Assembly: GCA_030737875.1 (NCBI GenBank)
Contig: CM060922.1
Coordinates: 302,489,456 to 302,553,455 of the forward strand
Source of the DNA: Allium sativum
Lineage: Eukaryota; Streptophyta; Magnoliopsida; Asparagales; Amaryllidaceae
Length of the DNA: 64,000 bases
Reading direction: 5' to 3'
This document shows positions 10,750 to 22,581 of the stretch, one piece after another. The notes beneath the pieces are model-generated. The model ran no database searches, was not told the origin of the DNA, and saw nothing but the letters and a program-made list of their open reading frames with translations. Within the stretch, counting starts at the first letter, position 1. Each line of letters starts with the position of its first letter. The position numbers were made by a program, and so were the translations under genes.

Positions 10750-12846
10750 TAAATAAACAGTATGATTTTTTAATTGCCAATAGTTCTAATTCTTTATTGA
10801 ATTATTTGCATTCTACTTCGAAGCCTCCAAACATAATTGAGTCCACACATTATTGTAGCCTATTAAATCAGCATTCTCTTACTGGTCCACAGCCTCAAAC
10901 GGATCCAGTTGCATCCTCTTCTGTTGCGCCACTAGCTCCTACATGCTTAGTTCCCCATCAATTCTCTCCATGTGCTGTCAACACTCAGGTTGGTCGACAA
11001 ACTTAGCTAAGCCCACAACTCACTCCTCTTATTTTCAGTCCAGAAACATAGCCCACATCTGCTGCCCAATCTTACAACTCTAAGTCAGCAACATCTCTTT
11101 CCCCAAATACCTCTGTTTCAACTGCTCAAACGAACCAAACTCAAAACCCACAAAGCTCTCCTCAGCCTAACAATCCAATATTACATTGTATGACAACCCG
11201 ATCAACGGATGGCATTTTAAAACCAAATACCAAATACACCACTAATCTACACACATCCACCACCAATTTACACACATCCACCACAAACATATCTCTCATA
11301 CCTAAGGACCATATTAGTGCTTTTCATGACCAAAACTGGAATAGTGCAATGTTGGATGAATTTAATGCTTTAGTTGATAATAAGACTTGGGATTTAGTGC
11401 CAAGGCCACCTAATGTGAATGTAATTCGGTCTAATGTGGATTTTTCATCGCAAGTACAAATATGATGTTTCTTTTGAGCGGCATAAAGCCCGTCTTGTAG
11501 GTGATGGTAAAACTCAACAATAAGGTATTGATTGTGAAGAAACGTTTAGCCTAGTGGTTAAACCAACAACCATAGGAGTAGTTCTTAGTACCGCTCTTTC
11601 AAAATCTTGGCACATTCATCAACTGGATGTCAAGAATGCCTTTTTACATGGTCATTTTAATGAGACTGTCTATATGCATCAACCCATGGGGTTTCGAGAC
11701 AAGAGACATTCGGATCATATGTGTTTACTAAAAAAATCTCTATATGGTTTAAAACAAGCTCCTCGTGCTTGGTATCAGCGACTTACAGACTTTGTTACAT
11801 CCATTGGATTTACTCACAGTAAATCTGATCACTCTTTGTTCATTTATAGACAAGGTTCAGATATGGCATATATACTGTTGTATGTTGACGACATAATTCT
11901 TATTGCTTCTTCAAATCATTTGCGCAATTCTTTCATTACTCTTTTAAGTTCAGAATTTTCTATGAAGGATCTTGATCAGTTAAGTTTTTTTGGTTATTGT
12001 TGTTACTCATCATACAAATGGCTTATTTCTATCTCAAAAAAAGTATGCTACAGATATCATTGACAGAGCTGGAATGTCTAACTGTAGACCTTGCCATACC
12101 CCTGTTGACACCAAGTCTAAACTTAGTCCTATTAAGGATGCCCCGTATGAGGATCCTACTTAGTATCGTCGCCTTGCTGGTGCTCTTCAGTATCGTACCT
12201 TCACAAGGCCTGATATTTCTTATGTTGTACAACAGGTGTGCCTTCATATGCATGATCCGAAATTTGAGCACATGACTGCGCTCAAGCGCATCTTGCGCTA
12301 TATTCAGGGTATACTATCTTATGTTTTGCCTCTGCACAAGTCTTCTATTGACAAACTTATCGCCTATACAGATGCTGATTGGGGTGGATGCCCGGATACT
12401 AGACGCTCCACCTCAGGTTATTGTGTATTTCTCAGAGATAATCTTATTTCTTGGTCCTCTAAACGTCGGCCTACATTGTCTCGTTCTAGTGTAGAAGCTG
12501 AGTATAGAGGAGTTGCTAATGTTGTCTCTGACTCATGTTGGATCAGAAATTTGTTATTAGAGTTGCATGTTCCATTCAGAAAGCCACCTTGGTTTATTGT
12601 GACAATGTAAGTGTGATCTACTTATCTAGTAATCCAGTTCAGCATCAACGCACAAAACACATTGAAATGGATATTCACTTTTTCCATGAAAAAGTAGCCA
12701 AAGGAGAAGTTCGAGTCCGCCATGTCCCATCCCGTTATCAAATTGCTGATATTTTTACAAAAGGTCTTCCGCATGTGCTATTTGACGAATTTCGAGACAG
12801 CCTCAACGTCCGACAAAAGCCTGTTTCGACTGCGGGGGAGTGTTAG
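10750..12846 (+). pseudogene. Copia RT-RNase H, frameshifted pseudogene
   Basis: The Pro/Ser-rich spacer (10800-11190) is followed by the RVT_2 start, DQNWNSAMLDEFNALVDNKT (about 11331-11390). There is a frameshift near 11450, then the palm HQLDVKNAFLHG (about 11617), [15 protein letters not shown] (about 11730) and the catalytic loop LLYVDDIILIA (about 11875). After more frameshifts near 11980 and 12240 comes RNase H: YTDADWGGCPDTRRSTSGY (about 12366), SSVEAEYRGVA (about 12490), QHQRTKHIEMDIHFF (about 12640) and IADIFTKGLP (about 12740). The last frame ends at 12846, inside the LTR start. YVDD is intact but several frames are broken. Confidence 0.9.
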
Positions 12847-13150
12847 AATAATTAATATATGGTATTTATGTTAATAATATATTACATAAATACCATATAT
12901 TAATGGTAGAAGATTTGTGTTAGAATAATTAATATAGGGCATTTATGTTAATAATATATTACATAAATACCATATATTAATGGTAGAAGATTTGTCATTT
13001 ATATATATTACGCATGGTAATATATATATTAATAACAAAAGATTTATGTTGATGTTTATCTACTATTTACAATAAATTCCTGTAAATATTGAACTCCTAC
13101 ATAAAGGAGTGGAGAATAATGAAATAAAAGCAACAAATTGAATTGTATTA
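12841..13150 (+). repeat. Copia 3' LTR (310 bp), hairpin-rich
   Basis: It starts TGTTAG directly after the purine tract TGCGGGGGAG (12831-12840). It contains two tandem copies (period 77) of a unit with a 21-bp perfect inverted repeat: arms 12851-12871 and 12884-12904, 12-base loop. A further hairpin, TATATATTAC/GTAATATATA, lies at about 13000-13030. It is followed by the TSD GTTAT. Confidence 0.85.
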
Positions 13151-13155
13151 GTTAT

Positions 13156-13960
13156 CCACCTACATATCCATTTAAATTGTTAATGTGGCAACTGAGAGTT
13201 TCGAACCTTCAATCCCTCAAAAAACAATGTCACACATTAGTCATTGTGCTAAAAAAAATTGTGTTAGCTTTTCATAAGTAGTGTTACAAACTGTCTCCCA
13301 TAAAGAGGCTAATGTTATCGTTGGCTCATCGTCACTTACCACTCAAGCGTTGTGTAGGTAACCAATATTAGTACCACACCGACAGACATCTACAAGGTTA
13401 CACATACAATTCCAAATGGGTACGAACCCTAATACCAAATGTGAAAACCGCCGGGTTTGAACCCTGACCGCCCGAAAAGCAACATCATGCAATAATCACT
13501 GTGTTAAAAAATATTTGTGTTAACTTTTTGAAAGTGGTGTTACATTTAAAAAAATCATTAACAGTTGGTTCAGAAGCACAAATTTTTGATCCGACCGTGA
13601 ACATGCAAAAATACCCATGTGCATCTTAATCTTTGTATAACGCTTAAAATTTGGATATACCAATTAAACATTTTTACAAATTCAAACTGTATTTTTTCTA
13701 ATATACTTAAATATGGTATTTAATAAATAAACATTATTTAAAACATTGCTATTTATTAATTATTAACAAAGAAAAAAAAAACTAATAACATTTATTTTTA
13801 ATTTGTAGCTGGTTTGGAAGGCTAGATTTTTGGTCCAACTACGAACTTTCAAAAATATCTGTACGTACATTTATCTTTATATAACGTAGAAAAATTGGAT
13901 TTACCAGTTAACATCTTTTTAAAAATTTAGACCGCATTTTGCCAAATATACTTAAATACA
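13156..13960. repeat. Large tandem duplication, unit 2, second part
   Basis: Continuation of the second unit after the copia insertion. It matches 7966-8772, including GGTTTGAACC-type motifs, the phrase GTTGGCTCATCGTCACTTAC and the internal AGCTGGTT repeats. Confidence 0.85.
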
Positions 13961-14218
13961 TAATCTACCAATTAAATATTCCTTATAATATCATTCGTTA
14001 TTAAATATTAGCATATAAAAATTAAATCTGATAACAAACACATTTGATATTGCAGCATAGAAATGAAAATTGAAACAAACTACATATCAACATATAAACA
14101 TAAATAAAAGTTCATGCAAATTATTTTATTTTGAATGTGTTAAACATACACAGTTTTTAAAAACATGATTCACGCACAAAACATATGTCATGATCACGCG
14201 CAAAGCACATGCTGTGTA

Positions 14219-14366
14219 AGGATCCCAAAGAATCGATCTTTCTTTTAGTTGCTGAATCTCCATTTGATCAATCAATGTGTGATATTCTGAATCCTAATTT
14301 CTAATAGAATCGAAATGATCTCTGGATTGATCAGAGGATCCATTCGATTGGCTAGAATCTGTTACG
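14219..14366 (-). pseudogene. ycf2: Plastid-derived ycf2 fragment (NUPT)
   Basis: The minus strand reads SSQSNGSSDQSRDHFDSIRN, a stop, then [20 protein letters not shown] and ILWD. I recognise this as the ycf2 region in which [16 protein letters not shown] and [11 protein letters not shown] are conserved. The match starts and ends abruptly (GGATCC at 14220, near GTTAC at 14366) in AT-rich nuclear sequence. One Glu codon is replaced by a stop. A ~150 bp NUPT is non-functional; the original protein is over 2000 residues. Confidence 0.85.
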
Positions 14367-14930
14367 TTACACTCGTAATTATAATCTATGTATCCATTTT
14401 TGTCATATTGAAAATATTTCTTCAAAAGTTATAAAACAATTTTAGTTATAACTAAATTTACTATATGAGTTTTGTAGTAAATATGTTTAAATATGTTTTT
14501 ATAAATTAAATTATTGTAAACTAATTTATTAACATGTATATATTTTTGGACTAATCATTTATTTATCAGGATTATAATTAACAAAAAAAAACAAATTAAT
14601 CCCTTTTATATAAATTTATGTATGTACTGTTATATAAAAAATTGATGCTAAATCCCCATGGATTTAACGTAATAGAAACGGGAAATAGTTACATTTATTT
14701 TTGGCATAATGTAACAAATCAATTTTTTAGCATATGTGTGTGTGTTTTAGTTAATAATATGTAAATAAATATGTTTTAAATTAAATATTTAATAACATTA
14801 TCTGTATATTTCAAATTAAAATGCTCACACACAGGAACACACGATATATATACACATAAATATGTATGACACACACACAAATATATATATATATATATAT
14901 GTATTTGTGTGTGCATATATATATATATAA
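14367..14930. other. AT-rich spacer with TA and CA microsatellites
   Basis: No gene recognised. The right part (14820-14930) has CACACA and TATATA runs just upstream of the LINE ORF1 start and may include its 5' leader. The LINE 5' boundary cannot be fixed because no target-site duplication is obvious. Confidence 0.5.
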
Positions 14931-14948
14931 ACTTTCCTCTTTCAAAAA

Positions 14949-16094
14949 TGGCGGAATCGATGAGGGATCCCTCATCGAATCTCCCGCCTATTCCACTCGA
15001 TAATCAATCAGATCCTAATCCAAACTCAGATCCAAGTAATCCAAATCCACTTACGTGTAATTCAGATCCAGATGTTGAGATTCAATCGTCTTTATCAACC
15101 GAGGAAGATTTCTTATCTCTCGAGTATGTTAAACCTTTAGAGAATTATGTGTTTTTATCAGAGAACACCTTCAAGGCATCTGCAGATTCTTGGATTAACT
15201 CTATTGTTCTGCATCCAATAAATTTCAAGCTTACCATAGTCAAATTAAAAGATTATATCACAACGGTATGGCATCCGAAAGGTACTTTCAGATTCATATC
15301 ACTCCAGATTTTCACTACATAGTTCAGTTTGAATTAGCAGAAGATTGTCAATATGTTCTGAAAACCTCGACTTATTCATTTTTGAGAGATTATTAATGGT
15401 TTTCAAATAGTTTCCTGGCTATGATTTTTAGAAGTTTCGAGCTAATAAGGTTCAAATCTGGATAAGGATGTTAAAACTTGATATGGAAATGTGGACGAAT
15501 AAAGCATTCTAGATGATAACTAGTTTTATTGGAGATCCTATTCGTGTAGATGAAAGAACTGCAAATAAGAAAATTACAAAGTTTGCCAGAATTCTTATAG
15601 GCATAGATTTGGACTCAAAACTGTTTGACAAAATTCCTATACTAATTCTTTACGGTGTTCAAAAGGAAATTATGATTGAATATGAATATGTCCCTTCTAG
15701 ATGTGATCACTGCAAATTATTTGAACATAAATCCATGATCCATGAATTCTCTAAGGAACCAGCCTGGTCTTCAAAAAAGGACAATGAGAAAGCAAGTAGC
15801 TCAAATATGAATGATCAAGATAAGGTCATGGAAAGTCACAGTCAAGATGAAGCTGATTTGGATTTTCTAAATGATGAACTTCCTCAGAAAATCATACCTG
15901 ATGACCTGAGTATAGTAGCTGATAATTTGTTTGAAGCTAATTTGTCTGAAGTTAATCAGGAGGATTCTTCTGTTGATGTTTCAAAGGGTATTACAAAGAA
16001 TTTGGATTATTTAGCAGCCTTGAGAAGTAAAGGCAAGGTAACTATTCAAGCTCCTTCTAAAAGAAATACGAGGAGCAATTCATCGATTAAATGA
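14949..16094 (+). pseudogene. LINE ORF1 (DUF4283-like nucleic-acid-binding protein)
   Basis: The likely start is ATG at 14949 (MAESMRDPSS); an upstream in-frame ATG at 14909 lies in microsatellite sequence. The N-terminus is Pro/Asn/Ser-rich. A DUF4283-like part follows (LENYVFLSENTFKASADSW, about 15140-15200) up to a frame break near 15320. After this gap the frame resumes at 15513 with RTANKKITKFARILIGID. The zinc knuckle begins CDHCKLFEHK and then lacks its final Cys (IHEF), so it is broken. The tail is acidic, then basic. The stop TGA at 16092-16094 overlaps the ORF2 ATG. Such ORF1 proteins bind element RNA. Confidence 0.85.
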
Positions 16095-19000
16095 CGCTTC
16101 TATCTTAGAATGTCAGAGGGATGAATACATTTGATCGTATGAGTGATGTATTATCCCTCTTGACTAAAACTAAACCTACTATTGTAGGTTTGGTTGAGAA
16201 TAAGCTGAATAATTATAATTTTGAAGTGTTTAGGAGAAAATTACCTAATCGATGGCAGATATTACCTTGTAATAATGAGGCATTCTCTGGCAGAATTTTA
16301 TTGCTCTAGATACTTGATATTTGGAATATTAATTTGATTTCTTTTTCAAAGCAACATATTACAGTTCATGCTCATAATTCTAGTGGATTTTCTTTTGTTT
16401 TCTCTATTATATATGCTAGCAACAACTTCTATGAAAGGCAGTCACTCTGGCAACACATCATTCAGGAAGCTCAGATTATAAATTGTGAATGGGTTTTAAT
16501 GGGGGATTTTAATAATTCGACATCGCATCTGGATAAAAAGGATGGACTTCCAGTTCCTTTTCAATACATTCGAGCTTTAAATAATTGTCTATCTCAATCT
16601 GGTCTAACTGAAATCAAAGCAGTTGTGTTTAATTACACATGGAGGCGTAAGGGGATAGCCAATTGTATTGATAAAAATTTTGTTAATCATGCCCTGTCTT
16701 CAGAAATTCACAGACATGAGAGCTCTCTCTTTGTCTCAACAATCTAGTGATCATAATCCTCTTTTGTTGGAGCTTATTATGTCTTCTTCTACAAAAGGTT
16801 TTCCTTTTAGATACTCGAATGAATGGCATGTAAAAGATGGATATGAGGAGTGTGTAATGAGGGGTCATCAAGTAAATGGTTGGGGGTTTGCTAGCTATAT
16901 ATTTTAGCAGAAGCTTAAGGCCTGTAAATTGGAGCTTAAAAACTGGAATAGGATCAGACCTAAAGACAATGAAATGCTTTCTGATGCTGAAGTTTTGTTT
17001 AAAGAGAGGGAATTAGCTTGTGATGCGGATCCTTAAAATCTCATATTATATGAAAGAATGATTGAAGCTAAGCATGCTTTGGAAGTTCAAAAGCATATTA
17101 AATATTGGAGTTAGAAGCAAAAGGCTAAGGTTATCATGGCTTCAAGATGGTGACACAAACTCAAAATTCTTTCATTCTAAAATGTCATCGAGGAGACATA
17201 TCAACAATCTGAATGCCCTTATAAATAACAATGGGGAGTTGCTCCATAAACCAGATGATGTTACTGAAGAAGCAATAAGGTTTTTTGATGATTTATAATG
17301 GAGCACAGGAATATGATTTTCCAGACTTTCAATCAATTGCCAAGATTAATCCATATGGTCAACATGCACTTTTAAAATCAATTTCTTTAGAAGAGGTAAA
17401 GTTACCAGTAGATTCAGTTCATATTGACTCCGGTCCTTGTCCTGATGGATTTAGTTCGAATTTCTTTAAACTGCATTGGGATTCAATTAAATAAGACTTA
17501 TTAGCAGCCATGCAAGATAAGTATTCTTCTTCTAAATTACCAAAAGCGACCAATCACACGTTTATCAACTTAATCCCTAAAATGGATAGACCAACTGAAA
17601 TTTCTCACTACCGACCAATATCATGTTGCAATCTTTATTACAAGATATTTAGTAAAATTCTTTGTAATAGGATTAAGTGGTTTTTGCCTCACATAATTTC
17701 TCCTAACTAGTGTGCTTTTATCCCCTCTTGATATATTGGTGACAACATTTTATTGGCTCATGAATTATTGAGATATTTCAAGAAGGAAGGGATAAATAAA
17801 TTTTGTATTAAAGTAGACTTCATAAGGCTTTTGTCTCATTGAGTAGAAGATTCATTTGTCATATTATGTTGAAAATGGGATTCCCCGTCCACTTTATAAA
17901 TGTTGTATTTGAATGTATAAAAACTCCAACATTTTCTGTTTTGAGTCATTGTGTGCCAAAAGGGTTTACTTCATCGAATAGGGGTTCACGCCAAGGTGAT
18001 CCCTTGTCTGCATATCTTTTTTCAATAGCTATGGAGTATTTTATGTATTGTATGAATGAGGCTTGGTTACTACATAAGTTCATCCCTATTTTTAGCTTTG
18101 ACCCAGTGGTAACACACTTACTATATGCTAATGATTTAGTCATCTTTGGGAAATGCTTACCTGTCTGTGCAAGAGCTTTGAGAGATATATTTGATAGATT
18201 AGGGAAGTTCAGTGGTTTAACTGTAAGCATTCTCAAAAGTAAAATATACTTTATCTCTCATGCAAAGAATACCAGTGAATTCTCCTTTGTATTTGGTTTT
18301 CAAGTAGATCAGTTGCCTGTCAGATATCTAGGAGTTCCTCTATCTTTAAATTATGTCCATGATAATGACTACCAATCATTACTACGTAAAGTTCAGCAGA
18401 AAATTCAGTCTTGGGATGTTAATTTCTTAAGCTTTGCGGGGAGAGCTGAATTGATTTTATCAGTGGTAACTCCAACAGTTTTATACTGGTTATTCATTTA
18501 TCAGTTACCTGAGCATGTTCTAGATAAATTAAACACTATGTGCTCTGATTTTCTTTGGGGTAACTCTCAGCATAAGATTAAATTGGAAACTTTGTGTCTA
18601 CCTAAGCATGAAGGTGGGATAGGCATGAAATCTTTTTCAGAACTGAAAAGAGCTGTTGGAATTAAAATGCTTTGGAAATTTCTTGATAATACTTCTCTCT
18701 GGAGCTCTTGGATGCAGAGGAAATACTACCATGAAAAGCAATTCTAAAGCATGAGGATTGATAACAATGCATCTTTTACTCGTAAGGAACTTTTGAGATT
18801 GAGAAATTCAGGGAAACAACTCTTCAATAAGGTAATTACTTCAGGTTCGAATACTTTGTTATGGTTTGAACCCTGGATTAATTGTAAATGCCTTGTTGAC
18901 ATGATTGGTTTCTCTAGATTTTATCATTTAGGAAAGCATAATGAATATGTTTCATCAATTATGAGTGATGGAAATATTAATGCCAACTGTAATCCTGTTA

Positions 19001-19698
19001 CTTGAGAAGTTATGCATGATATTAATTCGGTTGTTGTTAATCATAATTCGTGTCATGGTTATTATGAATGGGGAGATGGAGGAGATTTCACCTTTCACAA
19101 AGCATGGGTGAAAATTAGAAATAGACAAAGTGGTAAATCTTGTTACAAAGTGATTTGTCACAGTAAAAATGCGAGGAGAATGGCTTTTATTGCTTATCTT
19201 GCTGTTAATGATAGACTATCCACAAGAGAAAGATTTAACAGATTTGGTATGATTGACACTAATTCATGTTTGTTATGTGAGGGGAATGCGGAAACTGCTA
19301 ATCATTTGTTTTTTGATTGTGAGTATGCAAATTATATCTAAGTAGCTATTTGCATGAAGTTGAATATTCCAGTGAATCGAATTGGCTCGATTGAAGAAGG
19401 AGCAGGAAAAATCACGAGATACTTTAAACAAAAGGATCAAGTATTGGATGTAGCATGTGTAGCTCTTTCAACTGCTATATATCATATTTGGCTAGAAAGA
19501 AACTCCAGAATTTTCAATCAGAAGTATTTTAGAAAAGAAGTCTGGTTAGTGGTGATTGAAAAAGATATACAAAGCCTAGTCAACAATAATGGAAGCAAGA
19601 CGAAGTGGTCACATGTGAATGAAGAATTGCTTAGACGTTGGGGTGTTGATTTGTTTGATTCTGGTTTAATATTTGCACAGTTTTTATGTTTGATTTAG
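16091..19698 (+). pseudogene. LINE ORF2 (endonuclease - reverse transcriptase - zf-RVT)
   Basis: The ATG at 16091 overlaps the ORF1 stop. The endonuclease shows NVRGMN (its preceding Trp position is TAG), VGLVENKL (catalytic Glu), VLMGDFNN (about 16495) and SSDHNPLLLEL (about 16743). RT runs from about 17500: HTFINLIPKMDRP, SHYRPISCCN, GSRQGDPLSAYLFSIAMEYF, then LLYANDLVIF (18119-18150), where the family has Y-A-D-D; the first catalytic Asp is Asn. LSFAGRAELI and FLWG follow, then zf-RVT with CLLCEGNAETANHLFFDC (about 19266-19320). Stops and frameshifts occur at about 16308, 16745, 17035, 17300, 17495, 17708, 18747 and 19003. Confidence 0.92.
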
Positions 19699-20082
19699 TA
19701 CTGTTTTGCTATGGTTAAATGAGAGTTGGCGATGTACTGAGAGTTTGAGAGACGGTTTGTAATAATGGTTATAGAGTTTCGTTTTGTAATGTTAATATAT
19801 GGCGTTTATATGTACTCTTTTTCCTTATATCGCGCCCATTTAGGTTTGTGGGGGCATAAGGTTTTGATGAGGCATATAAACAAAGTATATGATTGTTTTA
19901 GAAATAAAGTGAACCAATTTTCAATATATATATATACATATATGTGGGGGGGGGGGGTGTGGCGTACGTTTATTTATCGTTTTTAAGTTTGAATTTTAAA
20001 CAAATACAAGGTATTTTATATTTCTACTCAAACTGCTTTGAATTAAAATAAGGAAATTCCAATTATTATTATATGTATGTTT

Positions 20083-20295
20083 TTGTGTGTGTGTGTGTGT
20101 GTGTGTATATGCAGGTTCAACAGCACCCTAAACAGTGCAGCACCCCAAGTCCCTCAACAACAACCAAGTAATTCACACTCTCTCTCTCTTTCCACTCATT
20201 CTCTCACATTCCACTAACATATTTAAACATAAATATGTGGATATGGTTCGGATGCAAATGGGGGGCTAAAATTCAAGGGGGCTCCTATATATATA

Positions 20296-20344
<49 letters not shown>
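20083..20344. repeat. GT/TA microsatellites flanking a degenerate MITE copy
   Basis: (GT)n at about 20084-20108 and about 20302-20328, followed by (TA)n to 20344. Between them, 20126-20290 resembles the hairpin element at 20361-20519 (CACCCCAAGT, CCACTCATTCTCTC, AACATATTTAAA, ATTCAAGGG) but lacks well-preserved inverted ends. Confidence 0.8.
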
Positions 20345-20360
20345 GAGCTAGGTTCTACAA

Positions 20361-20519
20361 CACCCCAAAATGGAGCACCCATGCTGGCCTCCCTATTTTC
20401 CACCACAAATTCACCTTCTCTCCCTTCCCACTCATTCTCTCTCTTTCCACTCAACATATTTAAATATAAATTCGTGGTGGAATTCAAGGGAGCTAGTAGG
20501 GGTCCTCCATTTTGGGGTG
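20361..20519. mobile_element. Small foldback MITE, ~160 bp
   Basis: The ends CACCCCAAAATGG (20361-20373) and CCATTTTGGGGTG (20507-20519) are perfect inverted repeats. Pairing continues inward with mismatches (GAGCACCC/GGGTCCTC, then GCTGGCCTCCC/GGGAGCTAG). A second inner pair, CCACCA/TGGTGG, is also visible. A diverged second copy lies at 20126-20290. No clear target duplication, so the superfamily is unknown. Confidence 0.65.
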
Positions 20520-20536
20520 CAACGGAATGTTCATCT

Positions 20537-20546
20537 ACATACATAC

Positions 20547-20629
<83 letters not shown>

Positions 20630-20632
20630 CGC
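20537..20632. repeat. Composite microsatellite ACAT / TA / TG / GC
   Basis: Consecutive runs of (ACAT)n, (TA)n to about 20596, (TG)n about 20598-20620 and (GC)n to 20632. The GC and TG runs can adopt Z-DNA. The reading frames through it are artefacts. Confidence 0.95.
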
Positions 20633-21848
20633 AACATTCATAACAAATCATGGAATATATATATCACGCACATAAACATATATATATATGTATATATTAA
20701 AAATTGGTACACTTTGTTACTAATACCAATCATATATTTCTCCTATGTGTCTCATCATAAATGAATGTCTTGCCAGGGAAAATAACATATATAAATTTTG
20801 TATATTCACGGAACAGTTTGGAAAAAGCAAAATGAATGGGCATTGTTATTGACACTCCAAATATTATTTGGGAGAGGGGAGGGTAAATTTTTTTCCTTCA
20901 AAAATTGTAAAGGGGAGCACCAATGAGAAAAGTAGCCCTTAAAAAATAAATGTAATTTTATCTTATTACCCATTTAGCCCCTTAACAAATAAATGTCATT
21001 TTACCTTAACAAATATTGCAAGGGTCGTAGTAGTTTTTTTTTTCAATTCGCATATATCGATTTTTTTTAAACCCTAAAGGATAAGCGTTTTTTGGAGGAA
21101 TACGATCAAACAGTTTTTTTGGTCGACATAATGGATGAAATGCACCGAAATGATTATTAATTTTCGACATATCACTGTCGAATACATATATAATTGATTA
21201 CGTGTGGCGTTCGATGCAATGATGACGAACTGCTTATTTTAATTCGGTTTCCTTTGTCGAATTAATTTTTTTAATCTAATTTGAAGGGGTAATCCGAGAA
21301 CATTGAGTAGTGTGAAAAAATCAAACCGACCTTTAGGGAGTTTCTCTACTGTAAGGAGCCAAAATGAACTTGTCCTAGCCTATCATTTTCGGCTAGAAAA
21401 ATCTGAATTTCATGTTTCATCTGCTTCCTCGTCAAATTGTCGTAGCTTTCTCGCCATTGTCTCCTCCATCAGTCCTAATTTCACTGCTCGTCTGATTCAA
21501 ATTTAACCTTATCCCCAAAATATCGTCAATGAAATCAAGCATAAGATCTCATATTCCATTCTAAAAGTTTCTAATCTCAAATCAGTGCCGCACACCATCG
21601 GACTTATCAGATCTAGTTTTTTCCACTTGAAATCCTTCAATCTTGGTATCATCTTTTTTTGGTTTTCTTTTTAATTCAAATTAGTTATTGCTACTGGTTG
21701 AAATAACAATTACTGTTTCTTAAGGGAATTAAGGTCTGCAATTCGCGACGTCAGAACTGTGAGCCTTGGCTTGACAGCACGATCTTGTCAGCACGATCTT
21801 GTTATACCTGAACTCGGATTTTGTTTGTTCTTTCAGTTTGCTCTCAAT

Positions 21849-22581
21849 TAGGGCCGTCAATTTCTAACACGTCCCGAAATATGACTCATAACCCGCACAA
21901 AAAAAACCCGACACGACCCATTTATAAACGGGTCAATTTTTGGTCAACCCGCTCTGACCCATTTAATAAACGGGTGGGTTCCGGGTTGACCCATGAACCT
22001 GTTTTTGACCCTCCATGACCCATTTAATATAAAATATAATTTTATTCATCATATGGCATATGCAGTTATGCGTACACGGACCGGGCTGAGCCTGTTAGAC
22101 TTAGTGCTGCTAGTTTTATTTGCTATCTCTGTGAATTGTGCATACAAACACAATTACAGATTACCCTAGTTTACACTTTACACCAAGCCGTCACTACCTT
22201 GAATGTCGTAATATGTATGTTGCCATTTGTATTATATCATCTTAAGTTAAGTGTATGCATTGTTGTTGCTAGATGCTCATGTAAAATGTGGATTTAAATG
22301 CTCATGTATTGTATCTTATATTTATATTTTGTTAAATGCATTTCTAAAATGCAGACTGTTTTTAAGAATACACTCAAGTAAACGGGCTTATAGGTTCATG
22401 GGTCAGCCGGTTTAACCCGACCCGACCCATTTAAAATAAATGGGTTACATGGGTCGGGTTGGGTCAATCCGTTTATAAACGGTTGGGTTCGAGTTGAGAA
22501 AATATGACCCGTTTAATAAACGGGTTGACCCGACCCGCTTAAGAATTGACCCGAACCCGACATGACCCATTGACAACCCTA
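21849..22581. mobile_element. hAT-type MITE, 733 bp
   Basis: The ends TAGGGCCGTCAAT and, in reverse complement, TAGGGTTGTCAAT are typical hAT termini. Eight-base duplications CTCTCAAT (21841-21848) and CTCTCAGT (22582-22589) flank it with one mismatch. The subterminal regions are full of ACCCG/CGGGT motifs in both orientations (for example GACCCGACCC), typical transposase-binding arrays. No coding capacity. Confidence 0.88.

Larger units (their letters stand above)
9328..13150 (+). mobile_element. Deleted Ty1/copia element, TSD GTTAT
   Basis: The element starts TGTTAG at 9328 and ends at 13150, flanked by GTTAT at 9323-9327 and 13151-13155. Its 3' LTR (12841-13150) follows a G-rich tract right after the pol reading frame. 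The 5' LTR is recognisable only over 9328 to about 9540. Gag, protease and integrase are missing, and the internal part begins shortly before RT. A smaller inverted-repeat element (9604-10749) interrupts the 5' part. It is inserted into unit 2 of the 1.36 kb tandem duplication. It cannot be autonomous. Confidence 0.85.
14931..19790 (+). mobile_element. L1-clade LINE, nearly full length but degenerate
   Basis: In order: ORF1 (14949-16094), then ORF2 with AP-type endonuclease, reverse transcriptase and C-terminal zinc-binding zf-RVT region (16091-19698). This is the standard plant L1 layout. Both ORFs carry stops and frameshifts, and the RT box is mutated. The 3' end lies somewhere after the last stop at 19698; no clear poly(A) or target duplication is seen. 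The LINE at 27.4-52.4 kb has the same architecture and aligns along its whole length, so the two are diverged members of one or related families. Confidence 0.9.

Noticed and set aside
20266..20764. Long open frames on both strands (up to 153 codons)
   Set aside because: They run through GT, TA and GC microsatellites and a MITE; the translations are low-complexity VCVC/YIYI runs.
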